Below are positions 1 through 8,110 of a stretch of 64,000 bases of DNA, in pieces. The stretch lies in the NCBI RefSeq assembly GCF_001475935.1, contig NZ_LDQA01000009.1, forward strand, positions 86,904-150,903, read 5' to 3'. How positions within the stretch are numbered: position 1 is the first letter of the stretch; each line of letters begins with the position of its first letter. Under the pieces are notes generated by a model. That model was not told the origin of the DNA. It saw nothing but the letters and a program-made list of their open reading frames with translations, and made no database searches. The position numbers and the translations under genes were made by a program. Source of the stretch: Aureimonas ureilytica. GTDB lineage: Bacteria; Pseudomonadota; Alphaproteobacteria; Rhizobiales; Rhizobiaceae.

Positions 1-1
1 G

Positions 2-343
2 GCCATCTCCACCATGATCGAGCTTCTGGCCGGCATCATGATCGGCGATCTGACCAGCCTCGAATCGCTGCGCCAGCTCGGCTCCACCAATCTCTCGCCC
101 AGCCATGGCGAGCTGATCCTCGCCTTCTCGCCGGAACGCTTCGCAGCGGGTCGCGAGGGCGATCCCTTCGCGCGGGCCGAAACGCTGTTCGAGGCGATCG
201 TCGGCCAGGGCGCGCGCCTGCCCTCGCAGCGCCGCTTCGCCGCGCGCGCCGTGTCGGAGCGGGACGGCATCACGCTCTCATCCAGCGAACGCGCCCAGCT
301 CGACCGGCTCGAAGCCGAAGGGCTCGACGCCGTGGCGCTCTGA
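2..343 (+). CDS. Ldh-family (malate/lactate dehydrogenase-like) oxidoreductase, C-terminal fragment
   Basis: Only the last 113 codons are present; the reading frame is open at the left edge of the window, so the start lies outside. The visible part begins AISTMIELLAG and ends with a charged helix typical of the C terminus of the Ldh/YbiC/ComC-type NAD(P)H-dependent oxidoreductases, which reduce 2-oxo acids or cyclic imines (malate, lactate, delta1-pyrroline/piperideine-2-carboxylate). No catalytic residue is inside the fragment, so the substrate cannot be read. The facing gene is a DapA-family enzyme that resembles hydroxyproline-cluster proteins, which makes a pyrroline-2-carboxylate reductase role attractive, but that is inference. 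It converges on the next gene with a shared terminator between them. Confidence 0.7.
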   Translation, partial: AISTMIELLAGIMIGDLTSLESLRQLGSTNLSPSHGELILAFSPERFAAGREGDPFARAETLFEAIVGQGARLPSQRRFAARAVSERDGITLSSSERAQLDRLEAEGLDAVAL

Positions 344-363
344 GGCAAACGCAAGCGAAACAC

Positions 364-397
364 AAAAGGGCGGGCCTCCTGCGAGACCCGCCCTTTT
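364..397. terminator. bidirectional rho-independent terminator
   Basis: Perfect 11-bp inverted repeat (AAAAGGGCGGG at 364-374 and CCCGCCCTTTT at 387-397) with a 12-nt loop. The A-tract on one side and T-tract on the other give a U-tail in both directions, which fits its place between convergent genes ending at 343 and 419. Confidence 0.9.
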
Positions 398-418
398 GAA
401 TTCAGGGTGCAGCGGCGA

Positions 419-1369
419 TCAGGCCGCGAGGCCTTCGCGCTTCGACCAGTCGGCATACCAGGTGTCGAAGAGCTTCAGCTGCGCTTCGACATAGCCGCGC
501 TGGCTTTCGCTGAGTTCGTCGCTCTCGTTGAAGTGGAGCGTGTATTCGGCAAAGCCCTTCAGCACCATCATGTGCTTGAAGTAGAGAACGAGGTCCGGGC
601 CTTCGTCGAAGGAGGAGAGGACGGCGAGCGCCTCTTCCAGCTCCTTGGCCTGCCGGCGGGCGAGCGCGTCGCCGGTGGCCGCCTTCTGGGCGAGGGTGCA
701 GAGCTGGATGACTTCCTTCGGCAGCACATTGCCGATGCCGGTGATCGCGCCCGTCGCGCCGCAATTGATGAAGCCATGGGTCACGGCCGTGTCGACGCCG
801 ATCATCAGCGAGACGCCATCGTCGCGGCTGGTGATCGTCTCGGCGGCGTAGCGCATGTCGGCCGGGCCGCCGAACTCCTTGAAGCCGACGAGATTGGAAT
901 GCTCGGCGCGCAAGGCGAAGAAGAGATCGGCGCGGGTCGCAAAGCCATAATAGGGGCTGTTGTAGATGACCGCCGGCAGATCCGGCGCGGCCGCGAGGAT
1001 GGCCTTGAAATGCGCGCGCTGGGCCGGGATCACCGAGCCGCGCGAGAGAACGCGCGGGATCACCATGAGCCCTTTGGCGCCGACCTTCTGCGCATGGGCG
1101 GCATGGGCGACGGCCGAAGCGGTGTTGACCGCGCCGGTGCCCACGATCACCGGAATGCCGGCGGCGGTCAGGCGCGCGACGCCTTCCATGCGCTGCTCGT
1201 CGGTGAGGAGCGGCCAGTCGCCCATGGAGCCGCAATAGACCACGGCGGACATGCCGGCCGCGATCAGCTCCTGACCCTTGCGCACCAGCGCGTCATAGTC
1301 GGGCGTGCGGTCGGCCTTGCAGGGCGTCATCAGGGCGGGAATGACGCCGGAAAAGATCTGAGCCTTCAC
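419..1369 (-). CDS. DapA/NanA-family aldolase-deaminase, probably of hydroxyproline catabolism
   Basis: A 316-residue (beta/alpha)8 enzyme of the dihydrodipicolinate synthase family. The Schiff-base lysine is visible as K164 in LVGFKEFGG and the conserved tyrosine as Y136 in VIYNSPYY. The loop GSMGD near residue 48 replaces the usual GTTGE, so it is not housekeeping DapA. The sequence resembles what I remember of rhizobial proteins from trans-4-hydroxyproline clusters (1-pyrroline-4-hydroxy-2-carboxylate deaminase, HypD/LhpC), which release ammonia to give 2-oxoglutarate semialdehyde. Neighbours agree loosely: an Ldh-family reductase faces it and a GntR/FCD regulator lies about 1.2 kb upstream. 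Other hyp genes (epimerase, semialdehyde dehydrogenase) are not in the window. Family call is firm, substrate is inference. Confidence 0.85.
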   Translation of the reverse strand: MKAQIFSGVIPALMTPCKADRTPDYDALVRKGQELIAAGMSAVVYCGSMGDWPLLTDEQRMEGVARLTAAGIPVIVGTGAVNTASAVAHAAHAQKVGAKGLMVIPRVLSRGSVIPAQRAHFKAILAAAPDLPAVIYNSPYYGFATRADLFFALRAEHSNLVGFKEFGGPADMRYAAETITSRDDGVSLMIGVDTAVTHGFINCGATGAITGIGNVLPKEVIQLCTLAQKAATGDALARRQAKELEEALAVLSSFDEGPDLVLYFKHMMVLKGFAEYTLHFNESDELSESQRGYVEAQLKLFDTWYADWSKREGLAA

Positions 1370-1498
1370 CTGTAAACTCCTCGTGGGACCCCAGCGGTGA
1401 GCTTCAAGCCATCGTTCCCGCCGTTCTCATCGAACTATCGCGCATTGCATTTTATTTGTCGACAAGATTTTGATGGGTTGCGCAGTCCCCGAAAGCAA

Positions 1499-1529
1499 AA
1501 AGGCCGCCCCGCAGAACGAGACGGCCTTT
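1499..1529 (-). terminator. rho-independent terminator of the GNAT gene
   Basis: Perfect 8-bp stem (AAAGGCCG at 1499-1506, CGGCCTTT at 1522-1529) preceded by an A-run at 1497-1501, which becomes a U-tail on the minus-strand transcript. It lies about 95 nt beyond the stop of the acetyltransferase gene. Confidence 0.8.
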
Positions 1530-1622
1530 GCCCTCCAGCGGGACTCATATCGGTCGGCGACAGACGCGCGTCCTCGCATTCCGCCAACCGAAGAACACTG
1601 TTCCTCGCGCCGGGTCGCGGCG

Positions 1623-2429
1623 TCACAGTTCCATCGACAACATCACCAGATCGTCCCGGATCTCCTGCCCGTTCACCAGGCGGGTGCGCATCCCCTGCAC
1701 CAGACGGTGGTCGGTGCGAAAGCCCATCTTCTGGTAGAAGCGGGCGGCGGTCTGGGTTCCCAGATGGACGGCGTGGACCCCGTCCCGTTTCAGGAACCGC
1801 AGAAGCTCGCCCGCCAGCATCGTCCCGGTGCCCTTGGCCGCATGAGATGCGGTCGTCAACGTCGAGAGATAGGCGTAGCGCCGCCCGTCCCGTTCGTGAA
1901 CCGAGCCGCATGCGCCGCCGAGCAACGTGCCGGCGTCGTCTTTCAAGGTGAGAACGAAGGTCGGCCGGATTTTCTCGTCCGCTTCGTTCACCGCCTCGAC
2001 ATAGAGCGTTCGCAGCCCTTCGGGCAGTTCGTCGGGGCCCAGCAGGAAAGCGCACGTGCCGTCCGGCCCGGCTGGCATATCGATCGGCAAAACCCGATAG
2101 CCTGCAGCCTCCAACGAGGACGTAACAATGCCGCCGTAGGTCGTCAGGATAACGATCCGCCGGGCGGGCACGCCGTCCTGCGCCATGGCATCGGCCTGCC
2201 GCGCGACATGGCCTGCCGCATCCCGCAGAAACCCGTTCGCCGACAGGTCGGTCAGGTCGGGATAGTGGATGGTGACGGAGGAATGAACGCCGAACTCGGC
2301 CTCGCGCTGAAGGAACAGGGCGAAGAGATCGGACGCGGCCTCATCCAGAGCCTGCCGGGACGCGCCGGGAGCGGCGAGTGCATCCAACCGCGTTCCATGC
2401 CCGCAGGCGGCTTGTTGATGACCTCCCAT
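1623..2429 (-). CDS. GNAT family N-acetyltransferase
   Basis: About 268 residues. The C-terminal half shows the GNAT fold: a strand ending in LLGGACGSVHERDGRRYAYLS, the acetyl-CoA loop SHAAKGTGTMLAGELLRF (a Q/RxxGxG/A variant with AKGTGT), then TAARFYQKMGFR, the typical GNAT beta-6 element. The N-terminal ~120 residues match no family I recognise. The start is uncertain: ATG 2429 is chosen because it lies nearest the conserved region, but an ATG at 2462 is in frame and no strong ribosome-binding site separates them. It ends before its own terminator and has no close operon partner. Substrate unknown. Confidence 0.75.
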   Translation of the reverse strand: MGGHQQAACGHGTRLDALAAPGASRQALDEAASDLFALFLQREAEFGVHSSVTIHYPDLTDLSANGFLRDAAGHVARQADAMAQDGVPARRIVILTTYGGIVTSSLEAAGYRVLPIDMPAGPDGTCAFLLGPDELPEGLRTLYVEAVNEADEKIRPTFVLTLKDDAGTLLGGACGSVHERDGRRYAYLSTLTTASHAAKGTGTMLAGELLRFLKRDGVHAVHLGTQTAARFYQKMGFRTDHRLVQGMRTRLVNGQEIRDDLVMLSMEL

Positions 2430-2605
2430 CGAAATTCCGGCTGTCGCCCCCCGGTGTCGCATTCGATGGCAATATCATCAAATCCCCGCCGGCTTCCAGG
2501 AGACGGCTTCCGCCGTGGAACCCGATGGCATGTCGCCTTCGAACTCGGCTGAGGACGCAAGCCACGACCGCTCCCGCCCCCCTCGGTCTCGAAGGGGCGA
2601 TCCGC

Positions 2606-3310
2606 TCAAAGTGCGATGTCGAGCTGGCCGCCGCGCGAGAACAGCGTCTGCACCTGACGCACGATCTGCTCGGCGTGGATGCGGGCGAGGCGGTCGGCCC
2701 CGTCCTGATCGCGCGCGGCGATCTTGAGGATGATCTCCTCGTGCTCGTCCACGAACTGCTGTGGCAGGCGGTCTTCATAGGAATTGTAGTAGATGCGCAG
2801 GATGCGCCGCCCCTCGTCCAGGATGCGGTTGAACAGGCCGAGGAAATAGGGGTTTCGCCCCGCTTCCGCGATGGCGGAATGGAAGGCGGCGTTGGTGGCG
2901 ATCATGGCCAGCGCGTCCTGATCGGCCACCGCGCGGGCGAACTCGGCCTGCCGCGCGCGGATCGGCTCCAGATCTTCGGGCCGGTGATGCTCGGCGGCGA
3001 GCCGCGTGGTGACGCGGTACATCAGCACCAACGCATCGAAGAACGTGTGCAGGTTCAGAAAGTCGATATGGGCGACAACAGCCGAACGGTTCGGCAGCGT
3101 GTGCACCAGCCCCTCGCCCGACAGGCGCACCAGGGCCTCGCGGATCGGCGTGCGCGACATGCCGAAGCGCTCGGCCAGTTGCACCTCGTCGATCGGGCTC
3201 CCCGGCGGCAGGACGAGGTCGAGGATCTCGTCGCGCAGGAGGTCATAGACCATTTTCACGCCGGAGCCGCGCTTGCGCTCGGGCGCGGGCGTGTCGGCTG
3301 GCTCGCTCAT
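2606..3310 (-). CDS. GntR-family transcriptional regulator, FCD (FadR-type) subfamily
   Basis: 234 residues from ATG 3310, chosen because a GAGGA motif sits seven bases upstream and the extra N-terminal residues of the longer frame are not protein-like. Residues about 18-83 form the winged helix with the signature MSRTPIREALVRL at 51-63; residues about 95-220 form the all-helical FCD ligand domain with conserved His/Asp residues (FHSAIAEAG, DEHEEI, RIHAEQIV) that usually bind a metal and a small carboxylic acid. Such regulators normally repress a neighbouring catabolic operon when the substrate is absent. The DapA-family gene further along on the same strand is the likely target, though the GNAT gene lies between. 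Confidence 0.88.
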   Translation of the reverse strand: MSEPADTPAPERKRGSGVKMVYDLLRDEILDLVLPPGSPIDEVQLAERFGMSRTPIREALVRLSGEGLVHTLPNRSAVVAHIDFLNLHTFFDALVLMYRVTTRLAAEHHRPEDLEPIRARQAEFARAVADQDALAMIATNAAFHSAIAEAGRNPYFLGLFNRILDEGRRILRIYYNSYEDRLPQQFVDEHEEIILKIAARDQDGADRLARIHAEQIVRQVQTLFSRGGQLDIAL

Positions 3311-3479
3311 GACAGGTCCTCGTGTGGCGGGTCGCTTCGGGCGGCTCCCCGCCGAACCGGCGCGCAAGGCCCATTCCGCGATAGCCGCTTCGGCGCCTGC
3401 ATACAAACCTTATCCAATGGATGAAAGAAAGTCCCAGGTGCGTCGTCAGCCCGTCCGCCGCCGGCCTGCGCAGAAAATG

Positions 3480-5150
3480 TCAATCGCGCAGCGCCCGGCG
3501 CAGCACCTTGCCGACGCCGCTCTTGGGCAGTTCGTCGCGGAACTCGATCTCGCGCGGGCGCTTGTAGCCGGTCAGGTTCTCGCGGCAATATTGCTTCACG
3601 GCCTCGGCGCTCAGGCCCTCGTCGGAGCGAACGAGGAAGAGCTTCACCGCCTCGCCCGAATTCTCGTCGGGCACGCCGACCACGGCCGCCTCCGCCACGC
3701 CCGGCATCCGCGTCACCACATCCTCGATCTCGTTGGGATAGACGTTGAAGCCCGAAACGTTGATCATGTCCTTCTTGCGATCCACGATGCGGATTGCGCC
3801 CGTCTCGTCCATGATGCCGATGTCGCCGGACTTGAACCACCCGCCGGGTGCGAAGGCGCGGCGCGTGTCCTCCGGGCGGTTCCAGTAGCCGATCATGACC
3901 TGCGGCCCGCGAATGGCGATCTCGCCGGCCTCGCCCGGCAGCAGATGCGTCTCGTCGTCCGACAGGATGGAGAACTCGGTGGACGGCAGCGGATAGCCGA
4001 TCGTGCCCGTATAGTCCCGACTGGTCACGATGTTGCAGGCGGCGGACGGCGAGGTTTCCGACAGGCCATAGCCCTCACAGATCGTCTTGCCCGTCAGGGC
4101 CAGCCATTTTTCCGCCGTCGCCCTCTGCACGGCCATGCCGCCGCCGAGCGACATGACCATATGGCTCCAATCGACGCTGGCGGCGTCCTTGTGCCGGGCG
4201 ATCGCGCCGAACAGCGTGTTGACGGCGGGAAAGAGATGAAACGGCCCGCTTTTGAGCGTCTTGATGACGGCGGGAATATCACGTGGATTGGGGATCAGGA
4301 GATTGCAGCCGCCCTGGCGCAGCGACAGCATCATGTTCACGGTGAAGCCGAAAATATGATAGATCGGCAGCGCGCAGACGGTCACCACCTGATCGCTCGA
4401 GGGCACGAGGCGCGTCGCCGGCCGGTTCCAGAGTTCGGACTGGAGCACGTTGGAGACGATGTTGCGGTTGGTCAGCACCGCGCCCTTGGCGACCCCCGTC
4501 GTGCCACCGGTATATTGCAGGATCGCCGGCTCCTCGGCCGTGCGCCGGATGGGCATGAAGCGCCCGCCCGCGCCCTGGCTCAACGCTTGGCGCCAGCGAA
4601 CCGCGCCCGGCAAGCGATAGGCCGGCACGGCGCGCTTGACGTAGCGCAGCACGAAATTGACGAGATGCCCCTTCAACCCCGGCAGCATGTCGCCGACTGA
4701 AGTCACCACCACATGCTCCAGCGCGGGCACCTCGGCGCGGCACTGCTCCAGCGTATGGGCCATGTTTTCGAGCACGACGATCGCCCGAGCGCCCGAATCG
4801 TTCAGCTGATGGGCCAGTTCGCGCGGGGTATAGAGCGGGTTGGTGTTGACCACGACCAGACCCGCCCGCAGCGCGCCCGCTACGGCCACGGGATACTGGA
4901 AGATATTGGGCATCATCAGCGAAATGCGATCGCCGGGCTGAAGGCCGAGGCCCTGAAGATAGGCCGCAAAGCGCGTGGAGGCGCGGTCGAGGTCGGAATA
5001 GGTGAGATCGACGCCCATGAGGCGGAAGGCGGGACGCCCGGCGAAATTGCGGAACGCCTCGTTCAGGAGATCGGCCAGCGTCTCATAGGGCACGGGGCCG
5101 AGCTCCGCCGGCATACCCTCGGGATAACGCGCCAGCCATGGCTTGTTCAT
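3480..5150 (-). CDS. fadD: long-chain fatty acid--CoA ligase
   Basis: 556 residues from ATG 5150, which follows a GGAGG motif at ideal distance; the longer frame upstream is rejected. It activates fatty acids to acyl-CoA through an acyl-adenylate at the inner membrane face. The ANL signatures are in order: AMP-binding P-loop YTGGTTGVAKGAVLTN, the GYGLSETSP motif, KSGDIGIMDETGAI with RIVDRKKDMI at the hinge, and the C-terminal catalytic lysine in PKSGVGKVLRR. Length is normal for FadD. A 169-nt gap separates it from the downstream gntR-family gene, so it is probably transcribed separately. Medium-chain or aromatic acids as substrates cannot be excluded. Confidence 0.9.
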   Translation of the reverse strand: MNKPWLARYPEGMPAELGPVPYETLADLLNEAFRNFAGRPAFRLMGVDLTYSDLDRASTRFAAYLQGLGLQPGDRISLMMPNIFQYPVAVAGALRAGLVVVNTNPLYTPRELAHQLNDSGARAIVVLENMAHTLEQCRAEVPALEHVVVTSVGDMLPGLKGHLVNFVLRYVKRAVPAYRLPGAVRWRQALSQGAGGRFMPIRRTAEEPAILQYTGGTTGVAKGAVLTNRNIVSNVLQSELWNRPATRLVPSSDQVVTVCALPIYHIFGFTVNMMLSLRQGGCNLLIPNPRDIPAVIKTLKSGPFHLFPAVNTLFGAIARHKDAASVDWSHMVMSLGGGMAVQRATAEKWLALTGKTICEGYGLSETSPSAACNIVTSRDYTGTIGYPLPSTEFSILSDDETHLLPGEAGEIAIRGPQVMIGYWNRPEDTRRAFAPGGWFKSGDIGIMDETGAIRIVDRKKDMINVSGFNVYPNEIEDVVTRMPGVAEAAVVGVPDENSGEAVKLFLVRSDEGLSAEAVKQYCRENLTGYKRPREIEFRDELPKSGVGKVLRRALRD

Positions 5151-5411
5151 ATCCGCCTCCTCCCATGCCCCGTTCCGTCTCTCGTCTTCTCCCAAAGACA
5201 TAAGGCGGGGCAAGCGCGAACAGACTACTCTTCCGTAAACGTCAATGTCATCTCCTTTTCTCGTGATATGGCTTCCTTCCTTCTGCCGCTTCGCACTGGA
5301 AAGCGCGCGCGAAACGCGGGACAAGAGAGAAGGAGACCCGGCGCGGTGCCGTCATGGCCCGGCGGGGATGCGAGCCCATAGGCGGGCACGAACAGGACTG
5401 AAGAGACGCCG

Positions 5412-6602
5412 ATGACCAGCAATCATATCGGACCCCGGATCGAGGCGATCGCCGGCGAGATCGAACCCGCCCTCATCGACATCCGCCGCGACCTGCACGC
5501 CCATCCCGAACTCGCCCACGAGGAAGTGCGCACCAGCGGCGTGGTGGTGCGCGAGCTCGCGCGCATCGGCGTGCCCCATCGCACCAAGGTCGGCGGCACG
5601 GGTGTCATGGCGACGATCGACACCGGCCGCCCCGGCCCGACCGTGCTCCTGCGCGCCGACATGGACGCGCTTCCGATCCAGGAACAGACCGGCCTGCCCT
5701 ATGCCTCGACCATTCCCGGCAAGATGCATGCCTGCGGACACGATCTCCACACCGCGACGCTGATCGGCGTCGCCGAAGTGCTCCAGCGCATCGCGCCCGA
5801 TCTCTCGGGGCGCATCGAGCTGATGTTTCAGCCGGCCGAGGAAGTGTCGGATAGTGGCGCGGCGAAGATGATGCGCGACGGCGCGCTGGAGGGCGTCGAT
5901 CTGGCGCTCGGCTTCCACAATTACCCCGGCGAGCCCGTCGGCCGCTTTTCCTTCGTGCCGGGCGTCGCGGGCGGCTCGTCGGACGAGTTCATCATCACCG
6001 TCTCGGGCCGCTCCGGCCACGCCGCGCGCCCGCATCTGACCGCCGATCCGATCGTGGGCGCCGCGACGCTGGTCCTGCAACTCCAGACCATCGTCTCGCG
6101 CGAGATGAACCCGATGCGCCCGATCGTCCTCACCATCGGCGTCATCGAGGGCGGGCTCGCGCCCAACATCATTCCCGACGCCGTGCGCCTGCGCGGCACG
6201 GTGCGCACCCATCTGGACGCCGACCGCACGGCCATGGAAGCCGCGATCCGCCGCCATTGCGAGGGCGTCTCCACCTCCTTGCGCGTCGAATGCCGGCTCG
6301 ACTGGGAGCGCGGCACGCCGCCGCTTGTCAGCGACGAGCGCGTGATGCGCGCCACGATGCGCGCGGTGGAGAATCATTTCGGCCGCGAGGCGCTTCTGGA
6401 AGCCAGTCCCTCGCTCGGCGCGGAGGATTTTGCGCTGATCGGCGAGAAGGTGCCCGCCTTCCAGCTCGGTATCGGCTCCATGACGCCCGGCCGCCGGGAT
6501 GAGCTTCACAATTCGGACTATCAGCCGGACGAGCGCGCCATCCGCAACGGCGTCGTCGCCCTGTCGCTCGCCGCCTGCGAGTTGCTGAGCCCCAGCGTCT
6601 GA
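5412..6602 (+). CDS. M20 family amidohydrolase (hippurate hydrolase-like)
   Basis: 396 residues with the full M20D metal-binding set: HACGHDLHTAT (catalytic zinc ligands), FQPAEEVSD with the general-base glutamate pair, GFHN, and the lid/dimerisation domain starting near SDEFIITVSGRSGHAARP. Members hydrolyse N-acyl amino acids (hippurate, N-acetyl amino acids, indole-3-acetyl conjugates). It lacks a signal peptide and is likely cytoplasmic. It faces away from fadD across a 261-nt intergenic region that should hold both promoters. A second M20 hydrolase lies at 19705-20850. Exact substrate is not readable. Confidence 0.9.
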   Translation: MTSNHIGPRIEAIAGEIEPALIDIRRDLHAHPELAHEEVRTSGVVVRELARIGVPHRTKVGGTGVMATIDTGRPGPTVLLRADMDALPIQEQTGLPYASTIPGKMHACGHDLHTATLIGVAEVLQRIAPDLSGRIELMFQPAEEVSDSGAAKMMRDGALEGVDLALGFHNYPGEPVGRFSFVPGVAGGSSDEFIITVSGRSGHAARPHLTADPIVGAATLVLQLQTIVSREMNPMRPIVLTIGVIEGGLAPNIIPDAVRLRGTVRTHLDADRTAMEAAIRRHCEGVSTSLRVECRLDWERGTPPLVSDERVMRATMRAVENHFGREALLEASPSLGAEDFALIGEKVPAFQLGIGSMTPGRRDELHNSDYQPDERAIRNGVVALSLAACELLSPSV

Positions 6603-6605
6603 CTA

Positions 6606-6769
6606 AGAGTGCCTAACAAAACCTCCGGGCGGAGGCTGGTCGAGGGATTTTCGTCAGTCCGCGCGGAGCGAAGCGCAGTCGATGCCGGCGGCATCGGCGA
6701 GCATTCGGGACAAAGCGGCTGACGAAAAGACCCGACAAGCCGACCCCGCGAGGTATTGTTAGGCGCTCT
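6606..6769. repeat. nested palindromic intergenic element
   Basis: A 164-bp stretch between two co-directional genes. Outer arms AGAGTGCCTAACAAAACCTC (6606-6625) and its near-complement at 6750-6769 pair at 18 of 20 positions. Inside, TTTTCGTCAG (6648-6657) pairs perfectly with CTGACGAAAA (6719-6728), and a central palindrome GATGCCGGCGGCATC occupies 6681-6695. It could fold as one long interrupted hairpin. Structure and position suggest a small non-autonomous mobile element or a REP-like repeat. No second copy was found in this window. Confidence 0.75.
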
Positions 6770-6783
6770 AAAGGGAGGTTCCC

Positions 6784-7320
6784 ATGCCCGTCTATGCCCT
6801 CGACGATCTCACGCCCCGCCTCCCCGCGCCCGACCGCCTCTTCATCGCGCCCGATGCGCATGTGATCGGGGACGTCACGCTGGGCGAGGATGTCGGCATC
6901 TGGTTCGGCGCGGTGCTGCGCGGCGATCGGGACACGATCACGGTCGGCGCGCGCACCAATATCCAGGAAGGCGCGATGCTCCATGTCGATCCCGGCTTCC
7001 CGCTCACGATCGGCGCGGGCTGCACGATCGGCCATCACGCCATCGTGCATGGCTGCACGATCGGCGACAACACGCTGATCGGCATGGGCGCGACGGTGCT
7101 GAACGGCGCGCGCATCGGCCCCAACTGCCTCGTCGGCGCGGGCGCGCTGGTGACGGAAGGCAAGGAATTCCCCGAAGGCTCTCTCATCATCGGCGCCCCG
7201 GCGAAAGCCGTGCGCCTTCTGGACGAGGCGACGCTCAAAGGCCTCAAGCGCTCGGCCGAAACCTATGTCGAAAACGCCCGACGCTTTCGCGGGGGGTTGC
7301 GGGTGGTCGAGGGGTTTTGA
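6784..7320 (+). CDS. gamma-carbonic anhydrase family protein (hexapeptide repeat)
   Basis: 178 residues, ATG preceded by GGGAGG. The chain is a left-handed beta-helix built of hexapeptide repeats (IGDVTLGEDVGIW, ITVGARTNIQEG, IGAGCTIGHHAIVHGCTIGDN) followed by a C-terminal helix. The three zinc-binding histidines of the family are present as H67, H84 and H89. Such proteins (YrdA/PaaY/CaiE type) form trimers and hydrate CO2 or act as thioesterase-like accessories; many bacterial members are of unproven activity. It follows the M20 hydrolase after a palindromic repeat, so co-transcription is uncertain. Confidence 0.9.
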   Translation: MPVYALDDLTPRLPAPDRLFIAPDAHVIGDVTLGEDVGIWFGAVLRGDRDTITVGARTNIQEGAMLHVDPGFPLTIGAGCTIGHHAIVHGCTIGDNTLIGMGATVLNGARIGPNCLVGAGALVTEGKEFPEGSLIIGAPAKAVRLLDEATLKGLKRSAETYVENARRFRGGLRVVEGF

Positions 7321-7758
7321 GGGCGGGGCGCGCGGGCAACCACCGCCCTGCGCTGAACGCCGCTCGGGCCTCTGCGTAGCGCTGCGATGATGTGGGGGTG
7401 CGGGCGACTGATCTTGAAAGAGCCATCCAAGGCCGGCCCGCGATCCATCACCCCCAAAGCAACCGCCGCATCAGCCTGCCGGGACTCGGCTCGAAACAGC
7501 GCCGGGAGAGGCCGGCGATAGAGGCCCCCTCTTATCCAGCTTGCAGCGCGGCAGACGCCTGCCATCAGCGCAAAAAGGCAGCCAAGCGGCCAGCCGATAC
7601 CATCCGGCTGGGCTGGCCACTCTACGCTTCCGACATTGCGCGTATGATCTCATACTCCAACGCAAAGGCCGGATCATTTGCAACGGTGCGAATGGAGACC
7701 ATTCATTGCCTTTGAGCCTGTCGCCTCCAGCCCCCAAACCCAGCCGTCACCGAGCGTG
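7321..7758. other. intergenic region, nothing recognised
   Basis: 438 nt between the end of the carbonic anhydrase-like gene and the end of copZ. Short open frames exist on both strands but none has a ribosome-binding site, homology I recognise or protein-like composition. No convincing terminator stem was found. Confidence 0.6.
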
Positions 7759-7959
7759 CTACGCCGCCAGAATCTGCGCGGGATAGCCGGCCTTGGTCAG
7801 TGCGCTCACCAGCGCTTCGCCTTCCGCCTGCGTCGTCACATCCGCTGTGCCGCCCGGACGGTCCACCTGTACCTGTGCGCCGGGGTCGAGGCGCTGGATG
7901 GTGCGGGTCACCGCGCGGGCGCAGCCCTCGCAGGTCATGTCGTCGATCCGCAGCTTCAT
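7759..7959 (-). CDS. copZ: copper chaperone, single heavy-metal-associated domain
   Basis: 66 residues from ATG 7959 behind GGAGACGG. The whole protein is one HMA ferredoxin-like domain: MKLRIDDMTCEGCARAV carries the metal-binding MxCxxC, followed by the conserved helix and a C-terminal GYPAQIL. It delivers Cu(I) in the cytoplasm, probably to the CopA ATPase encoded divergently 150 bp away. Reading the same strand further upstream would add about 109 non-homologous residues, so the short start is preferred. The region between copZ and copA shows one CueR-type operator facing copA; no second operator facing copZ was seen. Confidence 0.88.
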   Translation of the reverse strand: MKLRIDDMTCEGCARAVTRTIQRLDPGAQVQVDRPGGTADVTTQAEGEALVSALTKAGYPAQILAA

Positions 7960-8063
7960 GATCCGTCTCCTTGAGGCCTGTCGATAGGGGCGGGAATTTT
8001 CCATGACATGGGGCTGCGCGGCCGGGCTTGGCAAGGCCGGTCTGTTTTCGACAGGGCCCGGCC

Positions 8064-8095
8064 TTGACCTTCCCGCGCGGGAGGCTTTCATTTGA
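8064..8095 (+). promoter_or_regulatory. CueR/HmrR-type copper-responsive operator-promoter of copA
   Basis: TTGACC (-35) at 8064-8069 leads straight into a dyad, ACCTTCCCG and CGGGAGGCT, with the lengthened spacer typical of MerR-family promoters; a weak AT-rich -10 lies around 8088-8095. The TTGACCTTCC...GGAGG pattern is the hallmark of CueR operators in front of copA genes. The regulator gene itself is not in the window. Confidence 0.82.
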
Positions 8096-8110
8096 GGAAG
8101 GCAGCGCTTT

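Noticed and set aside
407..1375. Long plus-strand open frame opposite the DapA-family gene
   Set aside because: It mirrors the coding frame of the real gene, has high-GC shadow composition and no recognisable domain or ribosome-binding site.
2252..2560. Small minus-strand frame overlapping the GNAT start
   Set aside because: Overlaps the GNAT gene in another frame; no recognisable product.
5352..6509. Minus-strand frame opposite the M20 hydrolase
   Set aside because: Antisense shadow of a gene with a complete set of M20 motifs; His/Arg/Gly-rich composition typical of such shadows.
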